6,480 bases of DNA from Clostridiales bacterium (GTDB lineage Bacteria > Bacillota > Clostridia > Oscillospirales > Butyricicoccaceae), in the NCBI GenBank assembly GCA_026419635.1, contig JANZZB010000083.1:1-6480 (forward strand). The letters are read 5' to 3'. Numbering within the stretch: the stretch's first letter is position 1; each line of letters opens with the position of its first letter. Position numbers and translations under genes: made by a program. The notes below the pieces were generated by a model. That model made no database searches, had not been told where the DNA came from, and saw only the letters and a program-made list of their open reading frames with translations. Below, piece by piece: positions 1-5,801 of this stretch.

Positions 1-703
1 ATCAACTTTTGCAAAACAGCTTAACGCAATATTGCTCCCGATGGGCGGCACAGTATATGTGGGTGGTATGGATACAAAAGACAAAGCGCTTCTTTACGAC
101 ATCCGGCGCACAATCGGCATGGTCTTTCAAAATCCGGATAACCAGATTGTAGCAACCGTTGTAGAGGAAGATGTTGCGTTTGCACCTGAAAACATGGGCC
201 TACCCCCCGCTGAAATCAGACAACGGGTCGACGAGGCTCTTTTAACCGTCGGCATGCAAAACTACAAGCTGCACGCTCCAAATCTCTTGTCCGGCGGGCA
301 AAAACAGAGGGTTGCGATCGCTGGTGTCATCGCAATGCGTCCCCGTTGTATTGTTCTCGATGAGCCGACCGCGATGTTGGATCCGCAGGGACGTGCGGAG
401 ATTTTGTCTACCATCAAAGATTTAAACCGCAAATATGGCATTACGATTATTTTAATAACGCATAATATGAATGAGGCCGCCGAGGCAGACCGGATTCTCG
501 TACTTTCAAAAGGCTCTCTGCTCCTAGACGGCACACCCAAAGAGGTATTTTCGAAGGTAGAAACCTTGTTATGTGCCGGTCTTTCCGTACCGCAGACAGT
601 CGAGCTTCTTTACGAACTTCGTAAAAAAGGTTATCCTGTCCCTTCCGGTGCTTTGAGTGTTTCAGAGTGTGCGGATGCATTGTTCAAATTTCTGGAGGCT
701 TAA
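1..703 (+). CDS. ecfA1: ECF transporter ATPase EcfA1 (5'-truncated)
   Basis: Cytoplasmic ATP-binding subunit that powers the energy-coupling factor importer for vitamins or transition metals, acting as a heterodimer with EcfA2 on EcfT. The reading frame starts at base 2 and is open to the window edge. The first visible residues, STFAKQLNA, are the tail of a Walker A motif, so about 45 N-terminal residues are missing and 233 remain. Visible ABC landmarks, numbered from the first visible residue, are the Q-loop VFQNPDNQ (Q43), signature LSGGQ (96-100), Walker B IVLDE (117-121), the EcfA1-typical EPTAMLDP, and the switch histidine in ITHN (H154). The C-terminal extension after the ATPase core (GTPKEVF onwards) is typical of EcfA proteins. 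The TTG at 32 and ATG at 41 are internal codons, not starts. It lies 2 bp before ecfA2 and is probably co-transcribed with it. Family assignment is firm; the transported substrate cannot be read from an ATPase. Confidence 0.95.
   Translation, partial: STFAKQLNAILLPMGGTVYVGGMDTKDKALLYDIRRTIGMVFQNPDNQIVATVVEEDVAFAPENMGLPPAEIRQRVDEALLTVGMQNYKLHAPNLLSGGQKQRVAIAGVIAMRPRCIVLDEPTAMLDPQGRAEILSTIKDLNRKYGITIILITHNMNEAAEADRILVLSKGSLLLDGTPKEVFSKVETLLCAGLSVPQTVELLYELRKKGYPVPSGALSVSECADALFKFLEA
694..698 (+). promoter_or_regulatory. Ribosome binding site of ecfA2 (decides TTG start)
   Basis: GGAGG lies inside the last codons of ecfA1, 7 nt before the TTG at 706. It supports TTG 706 over the upstream in-frame ATG at 667, which would add 13 residues (MCGCIVQISGGLT) overlapping ecfA1 and not resembling an EcfA N-terminus. 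Confidence 0.8.
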
Positions 704-705
704 CC

Positions 706-1572
706 TTGTTAAACGTAATTGAGGTAAAAAATCTAACTCAAATATATAGTGCGGATACTCCTTTCGAACAAGTGGCAATTTTTAATGTATCATTTCAAAT
801 TTCGAAAGGCGAATTTGTCGGCATTATGGGGCATACCGGATCCGGAAAGTCAACGCTTGTTCAGCATCTTAACGGTCTGATCAAGCCAACTTCCGGTTCG
901 GTTTTGATTAACGGAGAAGATATTTGGGCCGAGCCCAAAGAAATAAAGAAATTTCGATTTAAGGTCGGAATGGTTTTTCAATACCCTGAGCATCAGCTTT
1001 TTGAGGAAACGGTTTTTGCGGATATCGCATTCGGTCCAAAAAACATGAGGCTTTCGGATGAAGAAGTGGAAGAGCGTGTGCACGAGGCTATTCAATTTGT
1101 CGGACTTTCACCCGACATTCTTGATAAATCCCCGTTCGACCTCTCCGGCGGGCAAAAACGACGGGTGGCAATTGCAGGGGTTATCGCAATGCGCCCCGAT
1201 ATTCTGATTTTGGACGAACCTACAGCAGGGCTTGATCCAAAAGGCCGTGAAGAAATCTTGTCTCATATCTCCGAATACCATAAAAAGCAAGGTGCAACCG
1301 TCCTGTTCGTTACGCACAGTATGGAAGATATTGCACGCATCGTAGACCGGATTATCGTAATCAGAAGAGGAGAAATTCTGCTTGATGGTACTCCGAAAGA
1401 AGTTTTTTCAGAAGCGTATACATTAAAAAAGGCGGGACTTACCGTGCCGCAGATCACCAGCGTATTTATCCGTTTAAAAGAAATGGGCATTCCTGTCGAC
1501 ACCTCCGTTTATACAGTGGAACAGGCCCTTGATCAGCTTGTCTCGTTAAAAGGGAGGCGGTCATCATATTAA
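706..1572 (+). CDS. ecfA2: ECF transporter ATPase EcfA2
   Basis: Second ABC ATPase of the ECF module; it pairs with EcfA1 so that ATP binding and hydrolysis drive toppling of the S component through EcfT. From the TTG start at 706 the protein has 288 residues, the normal length. It begins MLNVIEVKNLTQIY, as expected for an EcfA2 N-terminus. Visible motifs are Walker A GHTGSGKST (42-50), Q-loop VFQYPEHQLFEE (Q92), signature LSGGQ (146-150), Walker B ILILDE (166-171) followed by the EcfA2-typical EPTAGLDP, and H-loop VTHS (H204). The C-terminal GTPKEVF segment mirrors that of EcfA1. The stop codon overlaps the start region of ecfT, suggesting translational coupling. All catalytic residues are intact. 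Function as an ECF ATPase is firm; the substrate depends on S components not present here. Confidence 0.96.
   Translation: MLNVIEVKNLTQIYSADTPFEQVAIFNVSFQISKGEFVGIMGHTGSGKSTLVQHLNGLIKPTSGSVLINGEDIWAEPKEIKKFRFKVGMVFQYPEHQLFEETVFADIAFGPKNMRLSDEEVEERVHEAIQFVGLSPDILDKSPFDLSGGQKRRVAIAGVIAMRPDILILDEPTAGLDPKGREEILSHISEYHKKQGATVLFVTHSMEDIARIVDRIIVIRRGEILLDGTPKEVFSEAYTLKKAGLTVPQITSVFIRLKEMGIPVDTSVYTVEQALDQLVSLKGRRSSY
1552..1557 (+). promoter_or_regulatory. Ribosome binding site ahead of ecfT
   Basis: GGGAGG sits in the last codons of ecfA2, 5 nt before an ATC (1563) and 8 nt before an ATA (1566). It is about 53 nt from the first canonical in-frame start (GTG 1611), so it can only serve an ecfT start near 1563-1566. 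This supports a longer protein than a standard gene caller would give. Confidence 0.6.
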
Positions 1573-2384
1573 AGGATATTACAATCGGCCAGTTTTTCCC
1601 CGGTGATACCGTGATTCATAAACTTGACCCAAGAATAAAGCTAATTGCCACTTTCTTATATATTGTGGCCATTTTTATGGCAAAAAGTGATACCATTACC
1701 CACGGTATCGTCTCTTACGGTCTCTCTTTGTTGTGGCTGTTTATCATAACAACAATCTCTAAAATCCCTATTAAACTCATGTTAAAAGGGCTTAAACCGC
1801 TTCTGTTTATTATTGTTTTTACAGCTGTATTAAATGTTTTTTACACTCCGGGGCGCGTTTTATTTGAGTTTTATTTTCTTCACGTTACTTACGAAGGGAT
1901 TGTACTGGCCTTTTTCATGGTTATCCGAATCATACTTTTAATCACGGGTACGTCCCTTCTGACCTATACAACATCCCCGATTATGCTGACAGACGGCATC
2001 GAAACTCTTTTAAACCCGCTGAAAAAAATAAAAGTGCCCGTGCACGAGCTGTCCATGATGATGACGATCGCACTTCGTTTTATCCCGACTTTAATTGAGG
2101 AAACCGAGAAAATCATGAACGCACAAAAAGCCAGAGGTGCCGACTTTGAAAGCGGGAATCTGATTGAGCGCGCAAAATCTCTTGTCCCGATTCTGATTCC
2201 TCTTTTTGTTTCTGCCTTCCGCCGTGCCGATGAACTGGCCATTGCCATGGAGTGCAGATTATATCAAGGCGGCGAAGGCCGAACACGTCTAAAAGAGTTA
2301 CGTCTCTATAAAATAGATTACACCGCTCTCTTTTTGTGTCTGATTTTTTTCTTTTTCATCATCGCATCAGGAAAAATGTTATGA
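1566..2384 (+). CDS. ecfT: ECF transporter transmembrane coupling protein EcfT
   Basis: Integral membrane scaffold that couples the EcfA1/EcfA2 ATPases to S components. From codon 1566 it has 272 residues. Several hydrophobic segments are followed by a long amphipathic coupling region that ends in the two arginine motifs that contact the ATPases: ARG in QKARGAD (about 189-191) and ECR in AMECRLY (about 229-231). A last membrane segment lies at the C-terminus. The start is the odd point. The conserved N-terminal stretch LKDITIGQFFPGDTVIHKLDPR resembles the family (B. subtilis EcfT has IIGKYVPGTSLVHRLDPR from memory), but it has no in-frame ATG, GTG or TTG before GTG 1611, which falls in the middle of that motif with no good ribosome binding site. 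I therefore place the start at ATA 1566 (or ATC 1563), behind GGGAGG. A conventional call would be 1611-2384, 257 residues. The stop overlaps truA as ATGA. Confidence 0.88.
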   Translation: MLKDITIGQFFPGDTVIHKLDPRIKLIATFLYIVAIFMAKSDTITHGIVSYGLSLLWLFIITTISKIPIKLMLKGLKPLLFIIVFTAVLNVFYTPGRVLFEFYFLHVTYEGIVLAFFMVIRIILLITGTSLLTYTTSPIMLTDGIETLLNPLKKIKVPVHELSMMMTIALRFIPTLIEETEKIMNAQKARGADFESGNLIERAKSLVPILIPLFVSAFRRADELAIAMECRLYQGGEGRTRLKELRLYKIDYTALFLCLIFFFFIIASGKML

Positions 2385-3157
2385 TGAAAAATATTGCACT
2401 TACCCTTTCTTACGTTGGGTCGAATTATCACGGATGGCAATCACAAAAAAATGCCGTTACTGTTTCGGACACGCTTAGAACTGCGCTTACCAAACTGACC
2501 GGTGAGTCTGTCACCCTGATAGGATGCGGACGTACTGATGCCGGCGTACATGCAAAGATCTATGTTGCCAATTTTCATTCGCAAACATCTATTCCAATGG
2601 AACGACTTCCGTTTGCGGTAAATACACTGTTACCGTTCGATATTTCCGTATCAAGTGCTAACATCGTATCCGACAAATTTCATGCAACCTATTCGTGTAC
2701 AAAGAAAGAGTATACCTATTTCATTCTCCCTTCCGGAATACGCGATCCGTTTTATATCAATCGGGCATATCAGTGCCATTACCGTTTGGAAACAGACAAA
2801 ATGTGTCAGGCCGCTTTACATTTTGAAGGGACACACGATTTTGCAGCCGTAAGATCCCTTGGAACAGCCGTTAAAAGTACAGTCCGAACAATACATTGGT
2901 GTAAGGTACATAAGTTAGAAAACGGTTTAATCGCAATATGTATCGCGGCAGACGGTTTTCTTTATAATATGGCAAGAGCGATTGCCGGCACGCTTCTTTG
3001 CGTGGGTTACGGCAACCTATTACCGGATGATATTCCTAAAATATTGGAGAGTTGCGACCGGGAATTGGCCGGTCCAACTGCGCCTCCAGAGGGACTGTAT
3101 CTTACCAGACTCTGGTATGAAAAGGAGGTGCTTTTGGGTCATGGCGTCAAAGAATAA
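2381..3157 (+). CDS. truA: tRNA pseudouridine(38-40) synthase TruA
   Basis: Cytoplasmic enzyme converting uridines 38-40 of the tRNA anticodon arm to pseudouridine. The ATG at 2381 overlaps the ecfT stop (ATGA) and has AGGA 8 nt upstream. It gives 258 residues, normal for TruA, beginning MMKNIALTLSYVGSNYHGWQ. The catalytic aspartate is D53 within GCGRTDAGVHA (48-58). Other family features are VNTLLP, FHATYSCTKKEYTY, the mid-protein FEGTHDFAAVRS, the late FLYNMARAIAGTL and the near-terminal APPEGLYLTRLWY. The upstream ATG-like start at 2336 would lie inside ecfT and add residues foreign to the family. Position directly after ecfT is the usual Firmicutes arrangement. The 3' end holds the strong ribosome binding site of the next gene, so the two are probably co-translated. 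Identification is firm. Confidence 0.97.
   Translation: MMKNIALTLSYVGSNYHGWQSQKNAVTVSDTLRTALTKLTGESVTLIGCGRTDAGVHAKIYVANFHSQTSIPMERLPFAVNTLLPFDISVSSANIVSDKFHATYSCTKKEYTYFILPSGIRDPFYINRAYQCHYRLETDKMCQAALHFEGTHDFAAVRSLGTAVKSTVRTIHWCKVHKLENGLIAICIAADGFLYNMARAIAGTLLCVGYGNLLPDDIPKILESCDRELAGPTAPPEGLYLTRLWYEKEVLLGHGVKE
3123..3130 (+). promoter_or_regulatory. Strong ribosome binding site inside truA 3' end
   Basis: AGGAGGTG, an extended match to the 16S rRNA tail, lies 10 nt before ATG 3141. It fixes the start of the DUF5711-like gene there and excludes the in-frame ATG at 2982 inside truA. Confidence 0.85.
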
Positions 3158-4331
3158 AAGAGACGGCAACATCATACCATTTGCATCGGATAACAGGATT
3201 CGTGCAGTGCGTTTTCTAAAACGTGTCATACTATTTCTTTTTTTTGTGTCATTTTTATTTTCCGCTTATATCTATCGCGGCAATCTGAATATCCATAGTC
3301 TGAAACGATTTACCACTTATCTTAATCTGGGTGCTTCAAAGCCAGTAAGCTTAGAAGGTTCAATGCCTCTTGATTCGGGCATTTCAAATTGCTATTCCGT
3401 AATCGGCGGCGGACTCGCCGTACTCAATCGGGATACGCTAAAGTACCTTAACGTCGCCGGATCGGAAGATATGGAGGTTCAGCTGGACTTTTCAAAACCT
3501 GCTATCTCCTCCTCTGATAAACTTTTGTTATGTTACGATCGGGGATCAAATTCGATATGTGTTTCAAATACATATAAAGTAATTTTCCAAAAATCCCTGA
3601 CATCATCCATCATTAATGCAGCCATGGGAAAAAACGGTGCTTTTTCCGTAGTAACGGATGAAAACGGCTTTCGATCAGCTGTCACCGTGTTTGACAACAA
3701 GCAGCAGGAAATTTATTTATGGAAAACTTCCGAATACTTTATATCATCTACTGCTATGTCTCCTTCCGGCAAAAAAATGGCTGCTGCCGTTTTTTACGGT
3801 GATGGAATTAACGTTGTTTCTAAAGTAATTATTTTTGATATGTCAAAAGATAAACCGATAGGCGAATTTCCGCTGGACAACGAATCTATTTTAGCAATTC
3901 ATTTTGTTTCTGATAACCATATTTCAGTGATAACTGATGCAAAAGCAGCTGTGTATGATCTTCAAAAAGGTTTGCTGAATTCTTTTGTTTATGGTCACGG
4001 AGCTCTATCCGGTTTTGCATTTCCGGATGATCGGGGCGCACTTTTGGTTCTTGATTCCGGCACCGCAAAAAAGGCGATCCATCTGACTATGCTGGATAAA
4101 AACGGAAAGAAATGCGCCGAAAATGTTTTGCAGGGCGAAATACAGGGCATCTCCTCATTAGGCAGGTACGTAGGTATTTTGTCAACTGACAAGGCATTCT
4201 ATCTTAATCGCGATCTAAAGGAAATACGCGAACCGGAAGAAGCGCTTGGGGCAAAGGAAATTTACATGCGTGACGACGGATCTGCGTTTTTAATTTACAA
4301 CAATCGAGCCGAGCTTTCTATGCAAAAGTAA
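3141..4331 (+). CDS. Membrane-anchored DUF5711-like protein, probable extracytoplasmic beta-propeller
   Basis: Protein of unknown function, 396 residues from ATG 3141. A basic N-terminus (about 1-28, with RIRAVRFLKR) is followed by one hydrophobic segment (about 29-45) without a clear signal peptidase site, so it should be a type II anchor with about 350 residues outside the membrane. The outer part is rich in short beta-strand-like repeats of hydrophobic residues followed by charged turns (for example LLLCYDRGSN, AVTVFDNKQQEIY, VIIFDMSKDKPIGEF, AAVYDLQKGLLN). This is the look of a WD40/PQQ-type propeller. I see no catalytic motif. The pattern and the neighbouring CvpA gene match what I remember of DUF5711 proteins in Clostridia, but the family name is from memory and untested. 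It overlaps truA by 17 bp. Assignment as a membrane-anchored repeat protein is good; any function would be a guess. Confidence 0.8.
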   Translation: MASKNKRDGNIIPFASDNRIRAVRFLKRVILFLFFVSFLFSAYIYRGNLNIHSLKRFTTYLNLGASKPVSLEGSMPLDSGISNCYSVIGGGLAVLNRDTLKYLNVAGSEDMEVQLDFSKPAISSSDKLLLCYDRGSNSICVSNTYKVIFQKSLTSSIINAAMGKNGAFSVVTDENGFRSAVTVFDNKQQEIYLWKTSEYFISSTAMSPSGKKMAAAVFYGDGINVVSKVIIFDMSKDKPIGEFPLDNESILAIHFVSDNHISVITDAKAAVYDLQKGLLNSFVYGHGALSGFAFPDDRGALLVLDSGTAKKAIHLTMLDKNGKKCAENVLQGEIQGISSLGRYVGILSTDKAFYLNRDLKEIREPEEALGAKEIYMRDDGSAFLIYNNRAELSMQK

Positions 4332-4351
4332 AATAATAAGGTTTATTATTT
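4331..4351 (+). repeat. A/T-only inverted repeat between the DUF5711-like and CvpA genes
   Basis: AAATAATAA (4331-4339) and TTATTATTT (4343-4351) form a perfect 9-bp inverted repeat around a GGT loop, starting on the last base of the upstream stop codon. With no G-C pairs and no T-run after it, it is not a convincing intrinsic terminator. It may be a weak mRNA hairpin, a processing site, or chance in an A/T-rich gap. Confidence 0.4.
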
Positions 4352-4372
4352 ATACATATTGTGAGGTGCCAT

Positions 4373-5140
4373 ATGGGAAATAGTCTGCTCATAGACGTTG
4401 CGATTGCCGTTTTCTTGCTGTTATCCGCTTTCGCCGGGTCAAACACCGGATTAATCCGATCTTTATTTGGGCTGATCCGGTTGCTGGTTGCCTATATTGG
4501 CGCCGCTTTTATTGCAAAGCTTCTTACACCAATTGTTTCCGTTATGTTCTTTTACTCCGGCATCCAGGGAAAGATTTCAACAATCACACAAAGCATGTCG
4601 TCAAACATTTTAAACGCCGCATCCTCCGGCGCCACAAAAGTCGGTTCGCAAATTTCGCAGGCATCCTCCACTTTATCGTCAATTGCGCAGAAAGCGGGAC
4701 TTCCCAAAGTACTTGCGGAAAGCTTGGGATTAAAATTTTCAATAGCAACACCAAAAACAGGTGAAAATCTGCTTGACGTTGCATCTCGTATAGTTTCTGA
4801 AAACATCGCTTATATTGTAGTATTTTTACTGACATTTGTTATAATACTTATAGTCGTAAGTTTTTTTACAGGCTGGATGATCGGACTCATCCGTTTCATC
4901 ACGCCTCGGTCTATTGACCGATTTTTCGGATTCTTTTTTGGAATATTGGTCGGTGGGCTTTGGGTGTTTCTTTTTTTCCAGTTTACAAAAATTGCGATGC
5001 CCGCACTTTATCTAAGCGGCGGACTGTTTGCTCCGGATGTAATCAAAAATTCTTTGCTTGTTCCTTATTTTACGAACCCAGCGTTTTTTTCATTTATGCC
5101 GGAGATGTTTAAAAGATATTTAGTTCAGGGTGTGAGTTAA
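4373..5140 (+). CDS. CvpA family membrane protein
   Basis: Polytopic inner-membrane protein of the CvpA/colicin V production family, whose biochemical role is unsettled (linked to colicin V export and envelope homeostasis in Gram-negatives). From ATG 4373 it has 255 residues. Membrane segments are about 7-22, 29-49, 145-165 and 184-205. The N-terminal pattern DVAIAVFLLLSAFAG followed by GLIRSLFGLIRLL, and the later DRFFGFFFGILVGG, fit the family. Between segments 2 and 3 lies a long Ser/Ala/Thr-rich stretch (about 65-140), longer than in compact CvpA proteins. GAGGTG at 4363-4368 supports ATG 4373; the in-frame GTG at 4361 overlaps that ribosome binding site and is less likely. The stop overlaps the next ATG by one base (TAATG). 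It follows the DUF5711-like gene and may work with it at the cell envelope, which is inference from adjacency only. Confidence 0.8.
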   Translation: MGNSLLIDVAIAVFLLLSAFAGSNTGLIRSLFGLIRLLVAYIGAAFIAKLLTPIVSVMFFYSGIQGKISTITQSMSSNILNAASSGATKVGSQISQASSTLSSIAQKAGLPKVLAESLGLKFSIATPKTGENLLDVASRIVSENIAYIVVFLLTFVIILIVVSFFTGWMIGLIRFITPRSIDRFFGFFFGILVGGLWVFLFFQFTKIAMPALYLSGGLFAPDVIKNSLLVPYFTNPAFFSFMPEMFKRYLVQGVS

Positions 5141-5682
5141 TGAATCTACCAAATGCATTATCGCTGCTTCGAATATTGCTTGTGCCTATCTTTGTTGTCA
5201 TCTTTTTTTCGAACAGCCCCGACGCTTATTTTATTGCTGTTTTTATCTTTCTTTTCGCTGGTCTTACCGATATACTGGATGGAATGATCGCCAGAAAGTA
5301 CAACATGATTACGCGTTTAGGCAGAATACTTGACCCCTTGGCGGATAAGTTCATGATTTTTTCAGCACTTTTATGTCTTTCGATAAAAAACATGCTGCCT
5401 TGGTGGATTACGATTTTTTATTTAATAAAAGAAATTTTGCAAATCGTATTTGGAGCTGTTTTTTACAGTCGCTTAAAAGATGTTCCGTCCTCAAACAAAA
5501 TTGGCAAAACGGCGACCATCATTTTTTATATTGCTATCGTTATATTGATATTATTTAATCATGTCTCATATCAATTAAAAATAAGTCTATTTCTTTTGGC
5601 CCTTATTTTTGCGCTCACTTCTTTTGTGACATATTATTTCAGTGCAGTAAAAGTAGCATCCGGAAAAAAAAGGTCATTATAA
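5140..5682 (+). CDS. pgsA: CDP-alcohol phosphatidyltransferase, probable PgsA (phosphatidylglycerophosphate synthase)
   Basis: Membrane enzyme that probably transfers a phosphatidyl group from CDP-diacylglycerol to glycerol-3-phosphate, the committed step to phosphatidylglycerol. The full CDP-alcohol phosphotransferase motif is present: D44-x2-D47-G48-x2-A51-R52-x8-G61-x3-D65-x3-D69. The four aspartates bind metal and act in catalysis. The N-terminus MNLPNALSLLRILLVPIFVV and the stretch RLGRILDPLADK are PgsA-like. The length of 180 residues and about five or six hydrophobic segments fit. The second half (WWITIFYLIKEILQIVFGAV, then SSNKIGKTAT) is more divergent from textbook PgsA, which usually has an AREI-type element there, so another CDP-alcohol substrate cannot be excluded. 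ATG 5140 overlaps the CvpA stop by one base, implying coupling. Superfamily is certain; the substrate is likely but not proven. Confidence 0.85.
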   Translation: MNLPNALSLLRILLVPIFVVIFFSNSPDAYFIAVFIFLFAGLTDILDGMIARKYNMITRLGRILDPLADKFMIFSALLCLSIKNMLPWWITIFYLIKEILQIVFGAVFYSRLKDVPSSNKIGKTATIIFYIAIVILILFNHVSYQLKISLFLLALIFALTSFVTYYFSAVKVASGKKRSL

Positions 5683-5688
5683 ATTCTC

Positions 5689-5715
5689 AAAAAATAGCCG
5701 GCCTTTTGAGCCGGT
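5689..5715 (-). terminator. Hairpin with T-run oriented as a minus-strand intrinsic terminator
   Basis: CCGGC (5698-5702) pairs with GCCGG (5710-5714) around a 7-nt loop. Read on the minus strand, the stem is followed by TATTTTTT (complement of 5689-5696). On the + strand the same stem is followed by AATAAAACTT, with no U-run, so it is a poor terminator for pgsA. TCAAAA (5687-5692) can also pair with the loop bases TTTTGA (5704-5709), a competing fold. A 5-bp stem is short, so activity is uncertain in either direction. Confidence 0.4.
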
Positions 5716-5728
5716 AATAAAACTTCTG

Positions 5729-5793
5729 CTGTTTCCCGCGCGAAACGACAGAGAGAGCCTGACATAATTTTTGATAATCGCGCGGAGAAATGG
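5729..5793 (+). promoter_or_regulatory. Long inverted repeat enclosing the clp ribosome binding site
   Basis: CCGCGCGA (5736-5743) and TCGCGCGG (5778-5785) are a perfect 8-bp inverted repeat. Skipping one bulged A (5786), pairing continues outwards: CUUU-type bases 5732-5735 with GAAA 5787-5790, then two G-U wobbles (5731/5791, 5730/5792) and C5729-G5793. That totals 15 pairs around a 34-nt loop. The Shine-Dalgarno GGAG (5784-5787) and the ATG at 5790 fall inside the helix. A transcript reading through from pgsA could therefore hide the clp ribosome binding site. If transcription instead starts within the loop, the repeat could be a DNA operator. The structure was paired by hand; no energy was computed. 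Confidence 0.5.
5760..5768 (+). promoter_or_regulatory. Candidate extended -10 promoter element for clp
   Basis: TGACATAAT is a TGn element followed by CATAAT, one mismatch from TATAAT, 34 nt before the chosen clp start. I see no good -35 box at 16-18 nt upstream (the bases there are GCGAAA-like), so it would rely on the TG extension. Transcription would begin near 5775. No CIRCE element and no CtsR heptamer pair is visible nearby. Confidence 0.25.
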
Positions 5794-5801
5794 AATTGTC
5801 T

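Noticed and set aside
290..1159. 16-bp direct repeat TCCGGCGGGCAAAAAC at 290-305 and 1144-1159
   Set aside because: Both copies encode the ABC signature SGGQK of the paralogous EcfA1 and EcfA2, so shared ancestry and function explain it.
2982..3140. 53-residue upstream extension of the DUF5711-like protein from ATG 2982
   Set aside because: It lies wholly within truA in another frame, and the strong ribosome binding site at 3123-3130 points to ATG 3141.
4332..4372. Possible promoter (TATACAT near 4351) between the DUF5711-like gene and the CvpA gene
   Set aside because: No -35 element at proper spacing, and A/T-rich gaps give many -10-like words. Not enough to call a promoter.
5718..5791. 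Minus-strand GTCAGG ... GGGAAACAGCA resembling the conserved loop of signal recognition particle RNA
   Set aside because: The spacing between the two elements is about 20 nt rather than a few, the conserved GGAAGCAG is not intact, and no flanking helix fits. It is probably coincidence.
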